From Stappia indica (lineage in GTDB: Bacteria > Pseudomonadota > Alphaproteobacteria > Rhizobiales > Stappiaceae): a stretch of 64,000 nt of DNA. The notes below the pieces were generated by a model that saw nothing but the letters and a program-made list of their open reading frames with translations, was not told where the DNA came from and searched no databases. Location: NCBI RefSeq assembly GCF_009789575.1, contig NZ_CP046908.1, positions 1,302,001 to 1,366,000 of the forward strand, read 5' to 3'. Positions 8,675 to 17,976 of this stretch are shown in pieces (position 1 is the stretch's first letter; each line of letters starts with the position of its first letter). A program made the translations under genes and the position numbers.

Positions 8675-9817
8675 TCAGGGCGCGCGGCCGTCGAGCATCT
8701 GCCGGTCGCTCACCTCGCTCCACGGCGTGAGCCGCTGGAGCGCCTGGGTGTAGCTTTCATGGATGTCGCGGGCGACGTCGCCGGAATTCGCCAGCGCGGC
8801 CACCACATCCCTGGACGTTGCCCGCAGCGCCTGCATGACCGGCTCGGGGAAGCGCCGCAGCTCCACTCCGTCCTCTTCCACCAGCTGCCGCAGGGCCTCG
8901 GCATTGCGCCAGGAATTCTCGGCGATGGAATGCAGCGTCTCCATGCGGCAGGCAGCGGCGATCACCCCCTTCAGATCGTCCGGCAGCCCCTCGTAGGCCA
9001 CCTGGTTGATCAAGGTCTCGCTCGCTCCGTTCGGCTCATGGAACCCGGGCGTGTAGCAGAGCTTGGAAACGGTCTGGAAGCCCATCGCCCGGTCGCTTTC
9101 CGGCCCCAGGAACTCCGCCGCATCGAGAAGCCCGCTCTGCAGCGCCGGCACGATCTCTGAAGGCGGCAGCGAGACCGGCGTCGCCCCCAGGCGCCGCATC
9201 ACCTCGCCGCCGAGGCCCGTCATGCGGATGCGCAAGCCGCGAAGGTCCTCCAGCGTCAGGACCGGGCGCATGAACCAGCCGCCGAGCTGCGGACCGCTAT
9301 TGCCGCCCATGAACGGCTTGATGCCGAACGGCGCATAAAGCCGCTCCCAAAGACCCATGCCGCCGCCCTGTTCCAGCCAGGTCACATGCTCGTACGGCAA
9401 AAGACCGAAGGGCACGGCGGAGAAGAAGACCGCGGCCGGCAGCCGGTCCTGCCAGAATGCCGGCGAGGCATGCCCCATCTGCGCCGTTCCGGCCGAGACC
9501 GCATCGAACACCTCTCCGCCCGCGACCAGGCCGCCGGCGGGAAACAGGCGCACGCGCATGCGCCCGCCGCTGAGGCGTGCGATCGTGTCGCAGATCCGCG
9601 ATGCCGACACTCCCGGCCCCGGCTGGTCGGCCGGCCAGGTGGTCACCATCTTCCATTCGATCGTCGTCTGGGCAAGCGCCGGCCTTGCCAGTCCGCCGGC
9701 AAGCGCGAGACCGGTAAGGCCCAGTCCCGTGAGACCGAGCGCAGCGCGCCGCGTCACATCGGCCGGCCGAGGATCGGCCGGACCGGAGGAAGGGGAGGAT
9801 GACTTGCGATGTTTCAT
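8675..9817 (-). CDS. TRAP transporter solute-binding protein, DctP family
   Basis: A 380-residue periplasmic binding protein. The N-terminus holds a Tat-type signal (TRRAALGLTGLGL, Arg23-Arg24) with probable cleavage after ARPALAQ, near residue 50. The mature part starts TIEWKMVTTWP, a pattern common in TakP-like proteins that bind 2-oxo acids or other organic acids, and carries the DctP core GLRIRMTGLGGEVMRRLG with the Arg expected to hold the substrate carboxylate. No DctQ or DctM membrane partner lies nearby, so it is an orphan in this window and must work with a transporter encoded elsewhere. The substrate is not predictable from sequence alone. Confidence 0.88.
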   Translation of the reverse strand: MKHRKSSSPSSGPADPRPADVTRRAALGLTGLGLTGLALAGGLARPALAQTTIEWKMVTTWPADQPGPGVSASRICDTIARLSGGRMRVRLFPAGGLVAGGEVFDAVSAGTAQMGHASPAFWQDRLPAAVFFSAVPFGLLPYEHVTWLEQGGGMGLWERLYAPFGIKPFMGGNSGPQLGGWFMRPVLTLEDLRGLRIRMTGLGGEVMRRLGATPVSLPPSEIVPALQSGLLDAAEFLGPESDRAMGFQTVSKLCYTPGFHEPNGASETLINQVAYEGLPDDLKGVIAAACRMETLHSIAENSWRNAEALRQLVEEDGVELRRFPEPVMQALRATSRDVVAALANSGDVARDIHESYTQALQRLTPWSEVSDRQMLDGRAP

Positions 9818-10079
9818 TCGGCGTCTGGAACCATGTCTGCGGAACGTGCCGTGCCCCGATCGTGCCGTTTCCGCACAGGCGATGCGAACCGGTGTTTCAT
9901 GGCAGAGTCCGACATGGGGGGCAACTGCGCAAGTCCCGCAAGATCAAAGTTTCACAACCGCCTGCAACAGGACGCGACGAGCCGCGAGCGGCCATGGTTG
10001 CCCTTGCCCCATGGGTCCGCATCCGCTTCACTGTCGCGATGAGTCGCGGCGCCTGCCGCCCTGCCAGCCGGAGATGTCC

Positions 10080-10316
10080 ATGGTTCCGTTTTTCGTGATG
10101 ATCAAATGCCATCTCGGCAAGGCCTACCAGGTGGCCAATGCCATCGCCGACGCGGAGATCGCTTCCGAGATCTATTCGACCGCCGGCGACTTCGATCTGC
10201 TGGTCAAGTTCTACGTCGACGACGAGACCGACATCGGCCATTTCGTCAATGAGAAGGTCCATCCCTTCGACGGCATTCTCGACACCAAGACCATGATCAC
10301 GTTCAAGGCGTTCTGA
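10080..10316 (+). CDS. Stand-alone Lrp/AsnC effector (RAM) domain protein
   Basis: A 78-residue protein that consists only of the ligand-binding/oligomerisation half of Lrp/AsnC regulators (betaalphabetabetaalphabeta), without a helix-turn-helix. Recognisable parts are FFVMIKCHLGKAYQVANAI, STAGDFDLLVKFYVDD and DGILDTKTMITFKAF. I choose ATG 10080 because GGAG lies 6 bp upstream; ATG 10074 is too close to that site. Such proteins may sense small molecules or join Lrp-type oligomers, but their role is unproven. It ends in a perfect hairpin shared with the convergent DMT permease gene. Confidence 0.82.
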   Translation: MVPFFVMIKCHLGKAYQVANAIADAEIASEIYSTAGDFDLLVKFYVDDETDIGHFVNEKVHPFDGILDTKTMITFKAF

Positions 10317-10330
10317 CGCGCCTTGAACGT
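10299..10330. terminator. Perfect 12-bp inverted repeat between convergent genes
   Basis: ACGTTCAAGGCG, 8-base loop, CGCCTTGAACGT. The left arm is the last codons of the RAM-domain gene and the stop codon lies in the loop. It probably acts as a terminator for one or both converging genes, though there is no T run. Confidence 0.55.
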
Positions 10331-10341
10331 GCCGTGCCGGC

Positions 10342-11322
10342 TCAGGCCTTGGACGGGGTGACCGTGCTGCGTTCGCGGGACCTGTCGAGGCCGAGCCGGT
10401 GCTCGCGGAAGATGACGAAGACGCCCGCGCCGATGACGATGATCGCGCCGCCGATCACTTCCAGCGTCGGAACTTCCGCAAAGACGATCCAGCCGACCAG
10501 CACCGTCCACAGCATCGTCGTGTATTCGAAGGGCGCGATGGTGGAGGCGTCGGCGTAGCGATAGCTCTGGGTCAGCAGGATCTGGCCGACGCCGCCCGAC
10601 AGGCCGATGGCGACGAGGATGATCGCATCGTTGAGGTCCGGCAGCACCCAGCCGAACGGCGCCGACATCAGCGCGAAGACCGAGGTCACCGCCGCGAACC
10701 ACACCACGATGGTGGACGTGCGCTCCGTTCCCGTGAGGCGGCGCACCGTTATCATCGCCAGCGCCATGAAGATCGCGCTGGCGAAGGCCAGCATCGCCCC
10801 GAGCGAGGCCTCTTCCGTCGGTGCGACGCCGGACAGGTGCGGCGACAGAATGATGAGGATGCCGAGAAAGCCGACGACGACCGCGCTCCAGCGATAGGCG
10901 CGGACCTTTTCCCGCAGGATGATGGCGGCCAGCGCCACCGTGACGAGCGGCGCGGAGAAGCTGATCGCCGTCGCATCGGGCAGCGGCAGGCGGGCAATGG
11001 CGGCGAACCACAGCGACATGGCCGTGCCGCCGACGATGGCGCGGCTGATATGGCCCCAGGGACGCTGCGTGGAGAAGGCCTCGGCGAGCTTGCCCTGCCA
11101 GGCGATGACCAGCAGCACCGGCAGCATGCCGAAGAACGAGCGGGCGAAGATCACCTCGCCGACCGGATAGGCCCCGTCGAGCAGCTTCACCATGGCGATC
11201 ATGCCGGTGAAGACGAGGGCCGACACGACCTTCAGCGCAATGCCGAGCCGGGGGTTGTAGGCGTTGAAATCTTTGGCGGCCGGCACGTTCCCGGTCGTCT
11301 TTTCGGCAAGTTCGGAGGCCAT
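10342..11322 (-). CDS. DMT superfamily permease (EamA domain)
   Basis: A 326-residue integral membrane protein with two EamA repeats and about ten transmembrane helices. The first repeat ends around FLGILIILSPHLSG and the second around GGAIIVIGAGVFVIFREH. The family exports or imports metabolites, but specificity cannot be read from sequence. It starts at ATG 11322. It resembles in layout the second DMT permease at 14082-15080 (both share LPLADATAISF-like and IAPFEY/ALDYARL-like stretches), and the two flank the molybdenum hydroxylase gene. It is convergent with the small RAM-domain protein. Confidence 0.87.
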   Translation of the reverse strand: MASELAEKTTGNVPAAKDFNAYNPRLGIALKVVSALVFTGMIAMVKLLDGAYPVGEVIFARSFFGMLPVLLVIAWQGKLAEAFSTQRPWGHISRAIVGGTAMSLWFAAIARLPLPDATAISFSAPLVTVALAAIILREKVRAYRWSAVVVGFLGILIILSPHLSGVAPTEEASLGAMLAFASAIFMALAMITVRRLTGTERTSTIVVWFAAVTSVFALMSAPFGWVLPDLNDAIILVAIGLSGGVGQILLTQSYRYADASTIAPFEYTTMLWTVLVGWIVFAEVPTLEVIGGAIIVIGAGVFVIFREHRLGLDRSRERSTVTPSKA

Positions 11323-11477
11323 TGCGTGTCAGGATCTGCCGGTGACACCGGCCTGTCTGACAGCCCGGAGAAGTGGAACATCCTCTATTTATAGGATGAA
11401 TCGCGCAGGAGCGCCCATGGGAATTGCACGGGCACCCCTGCGCGAAACACATGACCTAACGTCAGCGCGTCCGCGCG

Positions 11478-13781
11478 TCAGCTGTTGGCGGCCCGGATCG
11501 CCTCCCACACGCGCAGCGGCGTCGCCGGCATGTCGATATGGGCAACGCCCGCCCCGCGGCGGAGCGCATCGCCGACCGCATTCATCACCGCGGGACCTGC
11601 GCCGATGGTGCCGGCCTCGCCCGCGCCCTTGATGCCGAGCGCGTTGGTGGTGGAGGGAATGTTGTTGGTCTCGAAGCGGATGCCGGGAATGTCGGCCGCC
11701 CGCGGCATCTGGTAGTCGAGGAAGGAGGCCGTCAGCAGCTGGCCGTCCTCGTCGTAGACCGTGTGCTCCATCAAGGCCTGGCCGATGGCCTGCACGACGC
11801 CGCCATGCACTTGGCCGGCCAGCAGGATCGGGTTCACCGTGACGCCGAAATCGTCGACGATCACATAGTCCAGCAGCTCGATGTCGCCGGTCTCCGGATC
11901 GACCTCCAGCTCGCAGATATGCGTGCCGTTGGGATAGGTCGCCTCGGCCTGCTTGACCTCCTCGCTCGCCGTCAGCTGCTCGGGCGCGGCGGCCGCGATC
12001 TCGGCCAGGGTCACCGACCTGTCGGTGCCGACAACACGCACCTCGCCGTCGACGAGCTCCAGATCCTCCGGTCCCGCCTCCAGCTTGTCGGCGGCAAGGT
12101 CCTTGATCTTCTTCACCAGGCTGCGCGAGGCCTCCAGCACAGACGGCAGGCCGATGGGGATCGAGCGCGAGCCGCCCGTGCCGCCGCCCTTGCGCACCCG
12201 GTCGGTGTCGCCCTGGATCATGGTGATGCGGTCGAGATCGACGCCGAACTGCTCGGCCATGATCTGGCCATAGGCGGTAGCATGGCCCTGGCCGTTGGTC
12301 TGCGTGCCGATCAGCAGGGTCAGCGAGCCGTCGCCGCCCAACTCCACCGTCGCCTCCTCGGAGCCGGCAAAGGCGCAGGCCTCGATATAGGTCGCCATGC
12401 CGATGCCGCGATAGCGCCCGCGCGCCGCAGATTCCTCTGCCCGCTCGGTGAAGCCGTCCCAGCCGATGGCCGCCATCGCCTTGTCCATATGGGCGGAAAA
12501 GTCGCCGGTGTCGTACATCCGGCCCGTGTGGGTGGTGTAGGGCAGCTGCTCGGGGCGGATGAAGTTGCGGCGGCGGAATTCGGCCGGCGACATGTCCATC
12601 TCGGCCGCCGCCCGGTCGACCAGCCGCTCCAGCAGATAGGCGGCCTCGGGCCGGCCCGCGCCGCGATAGGCATCGGTCGGCGTCGTGTTGGTGTAGACGC
12701 CCTTCACCACGCCGTACATTGCCGGAACGTGATAGAGGCCGGTCGCCATCGACAGGCCGAAATTCGGGATCATCGGGCCGTACTGGTGCAGATAGGCACC
12801 CATCGCCGCGACGATCTCGACGCGCAGCGCCAGGATGCGCCCTTCCGCATCGAGCGCCACTTCCGCCACCGACAGGTTGTCGCGCCCGTGGGCGTCGGCG
12901 AGGAAGTGCTCGGTGCGCTCGCAGACCCACTTGACCGGCCGGCCGAGCCGCTCCGCCGCCACCAGGCAGACGGGGTATTCGGGATAGACGAAATTCTTGG
13001 TGCCGAAGCCGCCGCCGACATCCGGCGTGACGACCCGCAGCCGGTTGCGCGGAATGCCGAGGATGTCGCCGGCGATGATCGCCTGCATGCTGTGGCCGCC
13101 CTGGGTGCCGGCGGTCAGCGTGTAGCGCCCGCTCTCGGCGTCGTATTCGCCGATGCAGCCGCGCGGCTCCATGTAGTTGCACACCAGGCGGTTGTTGACG
13201 ATGTCGATGCGGGTGACGTGATGGGCGGTCTCGAACGCCCGGTTGGTCGCCGCCGCATCGCCCGCGTCATAGGTGAAGGCGAGATTGGTGCCGGTCTCCG
13301 GCCACACCAACGGCGCATCCGGCTTCAGGGCATCGCCGGTGTCGACCACCGCGTCGAGCGGCTCGTAGTCGACCTCGACCAGCTCCGCCGCCGACTTGGC
13401 ATTGGCGAGCGTGTCGGCAACGACGAGCGCGATGGGCTCGCCGACATGGCGCACGGTGTCGGTCGCCAGAACCGGGCGCGGGGGAACCGCGTGGCGCGTG
13501 CCGTCGGTCTGGGTGAGGATCGCCTTGGTCGGCATCAGGCCGAGATCGGGAATGTCCGCCGCGGTCATCACCATGGCGACGCCGGGCGCCGAGCGCGCGG
13601 CCTCCAGGTCGCCGAGGGTGATGCGCGCATGGGCCACGCTGGAGCGCACCACGAAGGCGCGCAGCATGCCGTCCGACTGGACGTCGTCGGTATAGTGCCC
13701 CCGGCCGGTGACCAGTGCATCGTCTTCCTTGCGGCGCACCGGCGCGCCGATGCCGAACTTGGCGTGCACCATCTCGTTCAT
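11478..13781 (-). CDS. Molybdopterin-binding large subunit of a xanthine dehydrogenase/CO dehydrogenase-type hydroxylase (form II CoxL-like)
   Basis: A 767-residue molybdenum hydroxylase large subunit. AYRGAGR at residues 371-377 is the form II signature (true CO dehydrogenase has a Cys-containing AYxCSFR loop), and the catalytic Glu is Glu722 in GAGEAGTIG. Further family sequence: [18 protein letters not shown] and GGTGGSRSI in the cofactor cleft. Such enzymes hydroxylate aromatic heterocycles, purines or aldehydes, passing electrons through a small 2Fe-2S subunit and an FAD subunit. Neither partner is encoded next to it, which is unusual. The start is ATG 13781 ([21 protein letters not shown]). 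The true substrate is unknown; adenine deaminase nearby makes a purine link conceivable but weak. Confidence 0.9.
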   Translation of the reverse strand: MNEMVHAKFGIGAPVRRKEDDALVTGRGHYTDDVQSDGMLRAFVVRSSVAHARITLGDLEAARSAPGVAMVMTAADIPDLGLMPTKAILTQTDGTRHAVPPRPVLATDTVRHVGEPIALVVADTLANAKSAAELVEVDYEPLDAVVDTGDALKPDAPLVWPETGTNLAFTYDAGDAAATNRAFETAHHVTRIDIVNNRLVCNYMEPRGCIGEYDAESGRYTLTAGTQGGHSMQAIIAGDILGIPRNRLRVVTPDVGGGFGTKNFVYPEYPVCLVAAERLGRPVKWVCERTEHFLADAHGRDNLSVAEVALDAEGRILALRVEIVAAMGAYLHQYGPMIPNFGLSMATGLYHVPAMYGVVKGVYTNTTPTDAYRGAGRPEAAYLLERLVDRAAAEMDMSPAEFRRRNFIRPEQLPYTTHTGRMYDTGDFSAHMDKAMAAIGWDGFTERAEESAARGRYRGIGMATYIEACAFAGSEEATVELGGDGSLTLLIGTQTNGQGHATAYGQIMAEQFGVDLDRITMIQGDTDRVRKGGGTGGSRSIPIGLPSVLEASRSLVKKIKDLAADKLEAGPEDLELVDGEVRVVGTDRSVTLAEIAAAAPEQLTASEEVKQAEATYPNGTHICELEVDPETGDIELLDYVIVDDFGVTVNPILLAGQVHGGVVQAIGQALMEHTVYDEDGQLLTASFLDYQMPRAADIPGIRFETNNIPSTTNALGIKGAGEAGTIGAGPAVMNAVGDALRRGAGVAHIDMPATPLRVWEAIRAANS

Positions 13782-14081
13782 TCGAATGCCTCGTTGCTAA
13801 CAGCCGGGCACGGCCCGGAGATCGCTGCGGTGATTGCGGAAAGCGTTGCGTGCGACATGTGGCGCAGTGCCGGGAGGGTCAAGGCCGAACATGGCGGGTC
13901 AGGCGACGCGACGATCGCCGCCGCTGTGTGGATGGGGAAAGCTTAGCGGCAAAAGCGCCCGTTCGCCAAGGGGGAGCGGAACACCGGCCGGGCCCTTTCG
14001 CGATTGCTGCCAATGGGACTATGCTCGGCCTCTCACCTTCTTGCGGCGGCGCTCGTCGCCTGCCCGCCCACGGATAGCCCG
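13782..14081. other. Intergenic region, molybdenum hydroxylase / DMT permease
   Basis: 300 bp between divergent genes. I see no coding sequence and no clear boxes; promoters for both genes must lie here. Confidence 0.4.
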
Positions 14082-15080
14082 ATGCCCCCACCTTCCGAGC
14101 ACACGCCCCCGGACCCTCCCGATCCCGGAGAGGGACGCAGCCTCGCCCAGCGCTACCGCGACACGGGCGACAGGCTGTCGCTGCTGCCGGGCAACATCCG
14201 CGGCATCCTGTGGATGCTGGTCGCCGGCATCTTCTTCACGGCGATGGTGACGCTCATCAAGATCCTCGGCGAGCGGCTGCATGTCGCCGAGATCATCATG
14301 ATCCGCCAGGTCATCATGACGATCATCGTCGCCCCGGTGATCCTTTCCGGCCTTCCCGGCTCGCTGAAGACGCAGCGCCCGGGCCTGCATGTCATCCGCG
14401 TCGGCTGCGCCTCCGTGGCAATGCTCGCCGGCTTCACCGCGATCATCCACCTGCCGCTGGCGGACGCCACCGCAATCGCCTTTTCCAAGACCTTCTTCCT
14501 GACGATCTTCGCGATCCTGTTCCTCGGCGAGACCGTCGGACCCCACCGCTGGGCGGCGACCGCCGTCGGCTTCCTGGGTGTCGTCATCATCCTGCAGCCG
14601 GGCGGCGACACGGGCTTCAGCATCTATGCCGCCATGGCCGTCGTCGGCGCGGCGGCGGCCGGCATCGTCATGATCATCATCCGCAAGCTGTCGCAGGTGG
14701 AGCGTCCGGTCACCATCCTGACCTACCAGGCGTTCTTCGTCGGCCTGATCATGCTGCCCATCGCCATCTACTACTGGAAGACGCCGACGCTGGAGGAATG
14801 GGGCCTGCTGCTGCTGGTCGGCATGGCCTCCTGGGCCGGGCAGATGTGCAACATCCGCGCCTTCCGCGCCGGCGAGGCCTCGGCGCTCGCCGCGCTCGAC
14901 TATGCCCGCCTGATCTATGCGACCATCATCGGCTTTCTGGTGTTCGGGGATCTGCCCGCGCCCGTGACCTATGCAGGCTCCGCGCTCATCGTCGCCGGCG
15001 CGCTCTATACGGTCTGGCGGGAAAACCGGCTCGGCCGGCACGTCACGGCGCGCACGGGCGTGCGGGCCGACCCGCCCTGA
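14082..15080 (+). CDS. DMT superfamily permease (EamA domain)
   Basis: A 332-residue membrane protein with two EamA repeats. I start at ATG 14082, where a Pro-rich cytosolic N-terminus leads to the first helix (GILWMLVAGIFFTAMVTLIKIL); a TTG or ATG further up would add a stretch of low likelihood. Ten helices can be counted, ending at GSALIVAGALYTVWREN. It is a paralogue-like neighbour of the permease at 10342-11322 and is divergent from the molybdenum hydroxylase gene. It ends 15 bp from the convergent regulator gene. Substrate unknown. Confidence 0.87.
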   Translation: MPPPSEHTPPDPPDPGEGRSLAQRYRDTGDRLSLLPGNIRGILWMLVAGIFFTAMVTLIKILGERLHVAEIIMIRQVIMTIIVAPVILSGLPGSLKTQRPGLHVIRVGCASVAMLAGFTAIIHLPLADATAIAFSKTFFLTIFAILFLGETVGPHRWAATAVGFLGVVIILQPGGDTGFSIYAAMAVVGAAAAGIVMIIIRKLSQVERPVTILTYQAFFVGLIMLPIAIYYWKTPTLEEWGLLLLVGMASWAGQMCNIRAFRAGEASALAALDYARLIYATIIGFLVFGDLPAPVTYAGSALIVAGALYTVWRENRLGRHVTARTGVRADPP

Positions 15081-15095
15081 CCTTGCACCGAGGGC

Positions 15096-15965
15096 CTACG
15101 CACCGTTGAAATGCGGCGTCCAAATCCCGTCGACGCGGTAACCGCCGAGGGTGGCTGCCATTTCCGCGAAGGCCGGTGTTCTCGTGAAGGCGATCAGCGC
15201 CTGGAACGGGGCCTCGAACCAGTCGCGCCGCGACACCAGCAGGTCGAACCGCTCCTCGCACACGGGCACGAAATCCAGCTTGAACTGCCGCGCCGAAGCG
15301 GCAAGCCCGAAGGCCGCATCCGCCCGCCCGTCGAGCACGGCGAGCGCTGCCTCGCGCTCGTCCCGCGCCACCGGGGCGCCCTGCGGCACGGCAATGCCGG
15401 CTTGCGCGAACATTCGCTCCATCAGGTGCTGGCTGCCCGCCTGCGGCTGGCGCAAGACCATGCGCGTGCCGGCAAGATCTGCGATGGAGCCGATGCCGAG
15501 CGGATTGCCCGGCGAGACGATGATGCCGCGGTCGCGCCAGGCCCATTCGGCCAGCACCACGGGGCGGAAGCGAAAGCGGCGCGAGACGAGCTCGGTGTTC
15601 CAGCCCTCGTCCTGGATCATGTGCAGGCCGGCGGCGACGCCTTCCAGATGGTCGAACCGGTCGAGCCCGTCGAGGCTGCCGTCGAAGAAGGCGGCGAGGC
15701 CCGAGCCGCTCTCGCGCAGCGCCCATTCCAGCAGCGGGTCGTGACTGCCGAGGATGACGGCCGGCCGCGTGCCCTCGCCGGTCGGTGCCTCGCTGGCATT
15801 CTCGATCCAGGCCAGCACCACTTCGCGGGGGAAGAGCAGCTTGCCGGTGGCACGGCTGTGCGGGATCTCGCCGGCAGCCGCCAGGTCGTAGATCTTTCGC
15901 TCCTTCACCCGGAGCAGGTCGGCCATTTCCTTGGTCGTGAGATAGGTCGGCAGGTCGGCCGTCAT
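15096..15965 (-). CDS. HTH regulator with periplasmic-binding-protein-like sensor domain
   Basis: A 289-residue protein. Residues about 8-60 form an excisionase/MerR-type helix-turn-helix (LTTKEMADLLRVKERKIYDLAA then FPREVVLAWIE). The remainder resembles a type 2 periplasmic-binding domain used as a cytosolic sensor (PF12727-like): AVILGSHDPLLEWALRE at the start, GLHMIQDEGWN, GSQHLMERMFAQAGI, and DGRADAAFGLAASAR. I begin at ATG 15965 because the HTH follows directly; a frame opening at 16019 adds a non-conserved stretch. Proteins of this build are often found beside molybdate or tungstate transporters, as far as I recall, which fits the molybdenum enzyme 1.3 kb away, but no transporter is visible. 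It has no signal peptide. Confidence 0.78.
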   Translation of the reverse strand: MTADLPTYLTTKEMADLLRVKERKIYDLAAAGEIPHSRATGKLLFPREVVLAWIENASEAPTGEGTRPAVILGSHDPLLEWALRESGSGLAAFFDGSLDGLDRFDHLEGVAAGLHMIQDEGWNTELVSRRFRFRPVVLAEWAWRDRGIIVSPGNPLGIGSIADLAGTRMVLRQPQAGSQHLMERMFAQAGIAVPQGAPVARDEREAALAVLDGRADAAFGLAASARQFKLDFVPVCEERFDLLVSRRDWFEAPFQALIAFTRTPAFAEMAATLGGYRVDGIWTPHFNGA

Positions 15966-16077
15966 CTTGCCGGGTGTCCTGTTGCAGGTGGCGGATAGGA
16001 TCATTGCCGACAATGCCAAGTCGGCCCGCCCGCATCAAGCACCGCCGACGCAAGGACTTGCGAACACGAGGAGACCG

Positions 16078-17748
16078 TCAGCCTTCAGGGGCAGCGGCGG
16101 CGGCGGCCCGCTTCGCCTTCTCCTCCTCCACCAACTCCTTCTTGGACAGCTTGCCGACCATCGTCTTGGGCAGGGCGTCGCGGAACTCGATCTCCTGCGG
16201 CAACTCGATTGGCGACAGGTGGCCTTTCAGGAACTGCCGGAGATCCTCGGCGGAGACGTGCTCGTCCGGCTTCAGCTTGATGAAGGCCTTGGGCGCCTGG
16301 CCGCGATAGGGGTCGGGAATGGCGATGACGATCGTCTCTTCCACCGCCGGATGCTGGTAGATCGCCTCCTCGATCATCCGCGGATAGACGTTGTAGCCCG
16401 AGCACAGGATCAGGTCCTTGATCCGGTCGACCAGATAGACGAAGCCGTCCGGATCGCGGTAACCGACATCGCCCGTATGCAAGGCGCCGTTCTCGATGGC
16501 CCGGGCCGTATCTTCCGGGCGATTGTAGTAGCCGGCCATCACCTGCGGCCCGCGCACCACGAGTTCGCCCTTCTCGCCCTCCGGTACGCATTGGGACGGG
16601 TTTTCCAGGCTGCGGAATTCCAGCACCGTGCCGGGAATGGCAAGGCCGATGGAGCCCGCCCGGCGGTTCTCGTTGAGCGGGTTCGCCGCAACCACGGGCG
16701 AGGCTTCGGTCAGGCCGTAGCCTTCCACCAGGATACAGCCGGTCAGCCCCTCGAACTGGGTCTTCACCTCCACCGGAAGCGGCGCGCCGCCGGAGATGCA
16801 CAGCCGGATCGTGGTGAGATCGTAGCCCTTGGTCATCTCGGAATTGTTGATCGCGGTGTAGATGGTCGGCACGCCGGGAAACAGCGTGATCTTCTTTCGC
16901 CGGATCGTGTCGAGCAGCATCTTCAGCTCGAAGCGCGGCATCAACACCATCTCGGCCGCCAGCACCACCGAGAGGTTTTGCGCCACCGTCATCGCGAAGA
17001 CGTGGAAGAACGGCAGCACGCAGAGCATCTTCTCCTCGCCGACCTTCGCCTCGCAGAAGATCGAGCGCATCTGCTCGATATTCGCGGCAAGGTTGGTGTG
17101 GGTCAGCATCGCCCCCTTGGGAACGCCGGTCGTGCCGCCGGTGTATTGCAGCACGGCGATGTCGGTATCGGGGCGGATGTCGGCAACGCGCGGGCTGGCG
17201 CCGTGGCCGACGACTTCCGAAAAGCGCGGATGCGCGGCATCCTGCGGCACGCGCGCCCGGTCGCCGCGCTTGAACAGCTGGAACAGCAGCTTCTTGGGCT
17301 GGGGCAGGATATCGGCCATCGGGCAGACGATGACGCGGTCGAGCGTTCCCTCGCGCCGCACCGCCTCCACCTTGTCGTAGATGACCTTGAGATCCATGGT
17401 CACCATGATGCGCGTGCCGCTGTCCCGCGCCTGGAACGACAGTTCCCGCTCCACGTAGAGCGGGTTGAAGTTCACCACGATGCCGCCGATCTTCAGCACC
17501 GCGAAATAGAAGATCGTGTAGTAGGGCGTGTTGGGCAGGCACAGGCCCACCTTGTCGCCCTTGACCACGCCCATCGCCTGAAGGCCGGCCGCCGCCCGGT
17601 CGGTCAGCGCCGCGATCTCGGCATAGGTCCAGCCCTTGCCGAGGAAGTCCATGGCCGGTCGCCGGCCATGCTCCCTGGCGGCCGTGTCGAGATAGGTGTG
17701 CATCGGCTGCGGACGAAAAGCGGCAAGCCAGACCTGCGGTTCGCTCAC
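16078..17748 (-). CDS. fadD: Long-chain fatty acid-CoA ligase
   Basis: A 556-residue AMP-forming acyl-CoA synthetase that activates fatty acids to acyl-CoA with ATP for beta-oxidation or lipid synthesis. The start is GTG 17748: GGGAGG lies seven bases upstream, while the longer frame to 17796 has no site. Adenylation motifs are clear: YTGGTTGVPKGAMLTH (P-loop), the VEGYGLTEASPV motif, HTGDVGYRDPDGFVYLVDR and the Lys motif LPKTMVGKLSKKELV near the C-terminus. Its upstream region carries a perfect palindrome (17864-17879) typical of a fatty-acid or branched-chain catabolism regulator. A FadL-type porin is encoded elsewhere in the window. Confidence 0.9.
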   Translation of the reverse strand: MSEPQVWLAAFRPQPMHTYLDTAAREHGRRPAMDFLGKGWTYAEIAALTDRAAAGLQAMGVVKGDKVGLCLPNTPYYTIFYFAVLKIGGIVVNFNPLYVERELSFQARDSGTRIMVTMDLKVIYDKVEAVRREGTLDRVIVCPMADILPQPKKLLFQLFKRGDRARVPQDAAHPRFSEVVGHGASPRVADIRPDTDIAVLQYTGGTTGVPKGAMLTHTNLAANIEQMRSIFCEAKVGEEKMLCVLPFFHVFAMTVAQNLSVVLAAEMVLMPRFELKMLLDTIRRKKITLFPGVPTIYTAINNSEMTKGYDLTTIRLCISGGAPLPVEVKTQFEGLTGCILVEGYGLTEASPVVAANPLNENRRAGSIGLAIPGTVLEFRSLENPSQCVPEGEKGELVVRGPQVMAGYYNRPEDTARAIENGALHTGDVGYRDPDGFVYLVDRIKDLILCSGYNVYPRMIEEAIYQHPAVEETIVIAIPDPYRGQAPKAFIKLKPDEHVSAEDLRQFLKGHLSPIELPQEIEFRDALPKTMVGKLSKKELVEEEKAKRAAAAAAPEG

Positions 17749-17863
17749 GATGGTTCCTCCCGGACCCGGCACGTGGATCGTGCCCTGTTGTTGCACGGCG
17801 CCCGCCCCTCCCGCAGACCCGCGGCCGGCTTCGCCGGCACAGTCAACATGGGCAAGCCTTCCC

Positions 17864-17879
17864 TTTACGTCAACGTAAA
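17864..17879. promoter_or_regulatory. Palindromic operator candidate upstream of fadD
   Basis: TTTACGT-CA-ACGTAAA is a perfect 7+2+7 inverted repeat about 116 bp before the fadD start. On the minus strand it includes TTGACG, which could be a -35 box. The shape resembles operators that I associate with MerR-family catabolism regulators (LiuR-like), from memory and unverified. Confidence 0.55.
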
Positions 17880-17915
17880 ATCCGACTCTCCGGCGGCGCT
17901 CCGGCCTTGCGCCAG

Positions 17916-17945
17916 TCTACCACGCGGCGACTCTACCACGCGGCG
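17916..17945. repeat. Short tandem repeat (two copies, 16-bp period)
   Basis: TCTACCACGCGGCG occurs at 17916-17929 and 17932-17945, just beyond the stop codon of adenine deaminase and upstream of the fadD operator. No function is evident. Confidence 0.6.
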
Positions 17946-17976
17946 GCCGAGATCGGCATCGCGGCAGTCGCCACGC

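Noticed and set aside
17916-17945. Tandem repeat beyond adenine deaminase as a possible operator
   Set aside because: It is only two copies of 14 bp, GC-rich and not symmetric; nothing supports a binding role.
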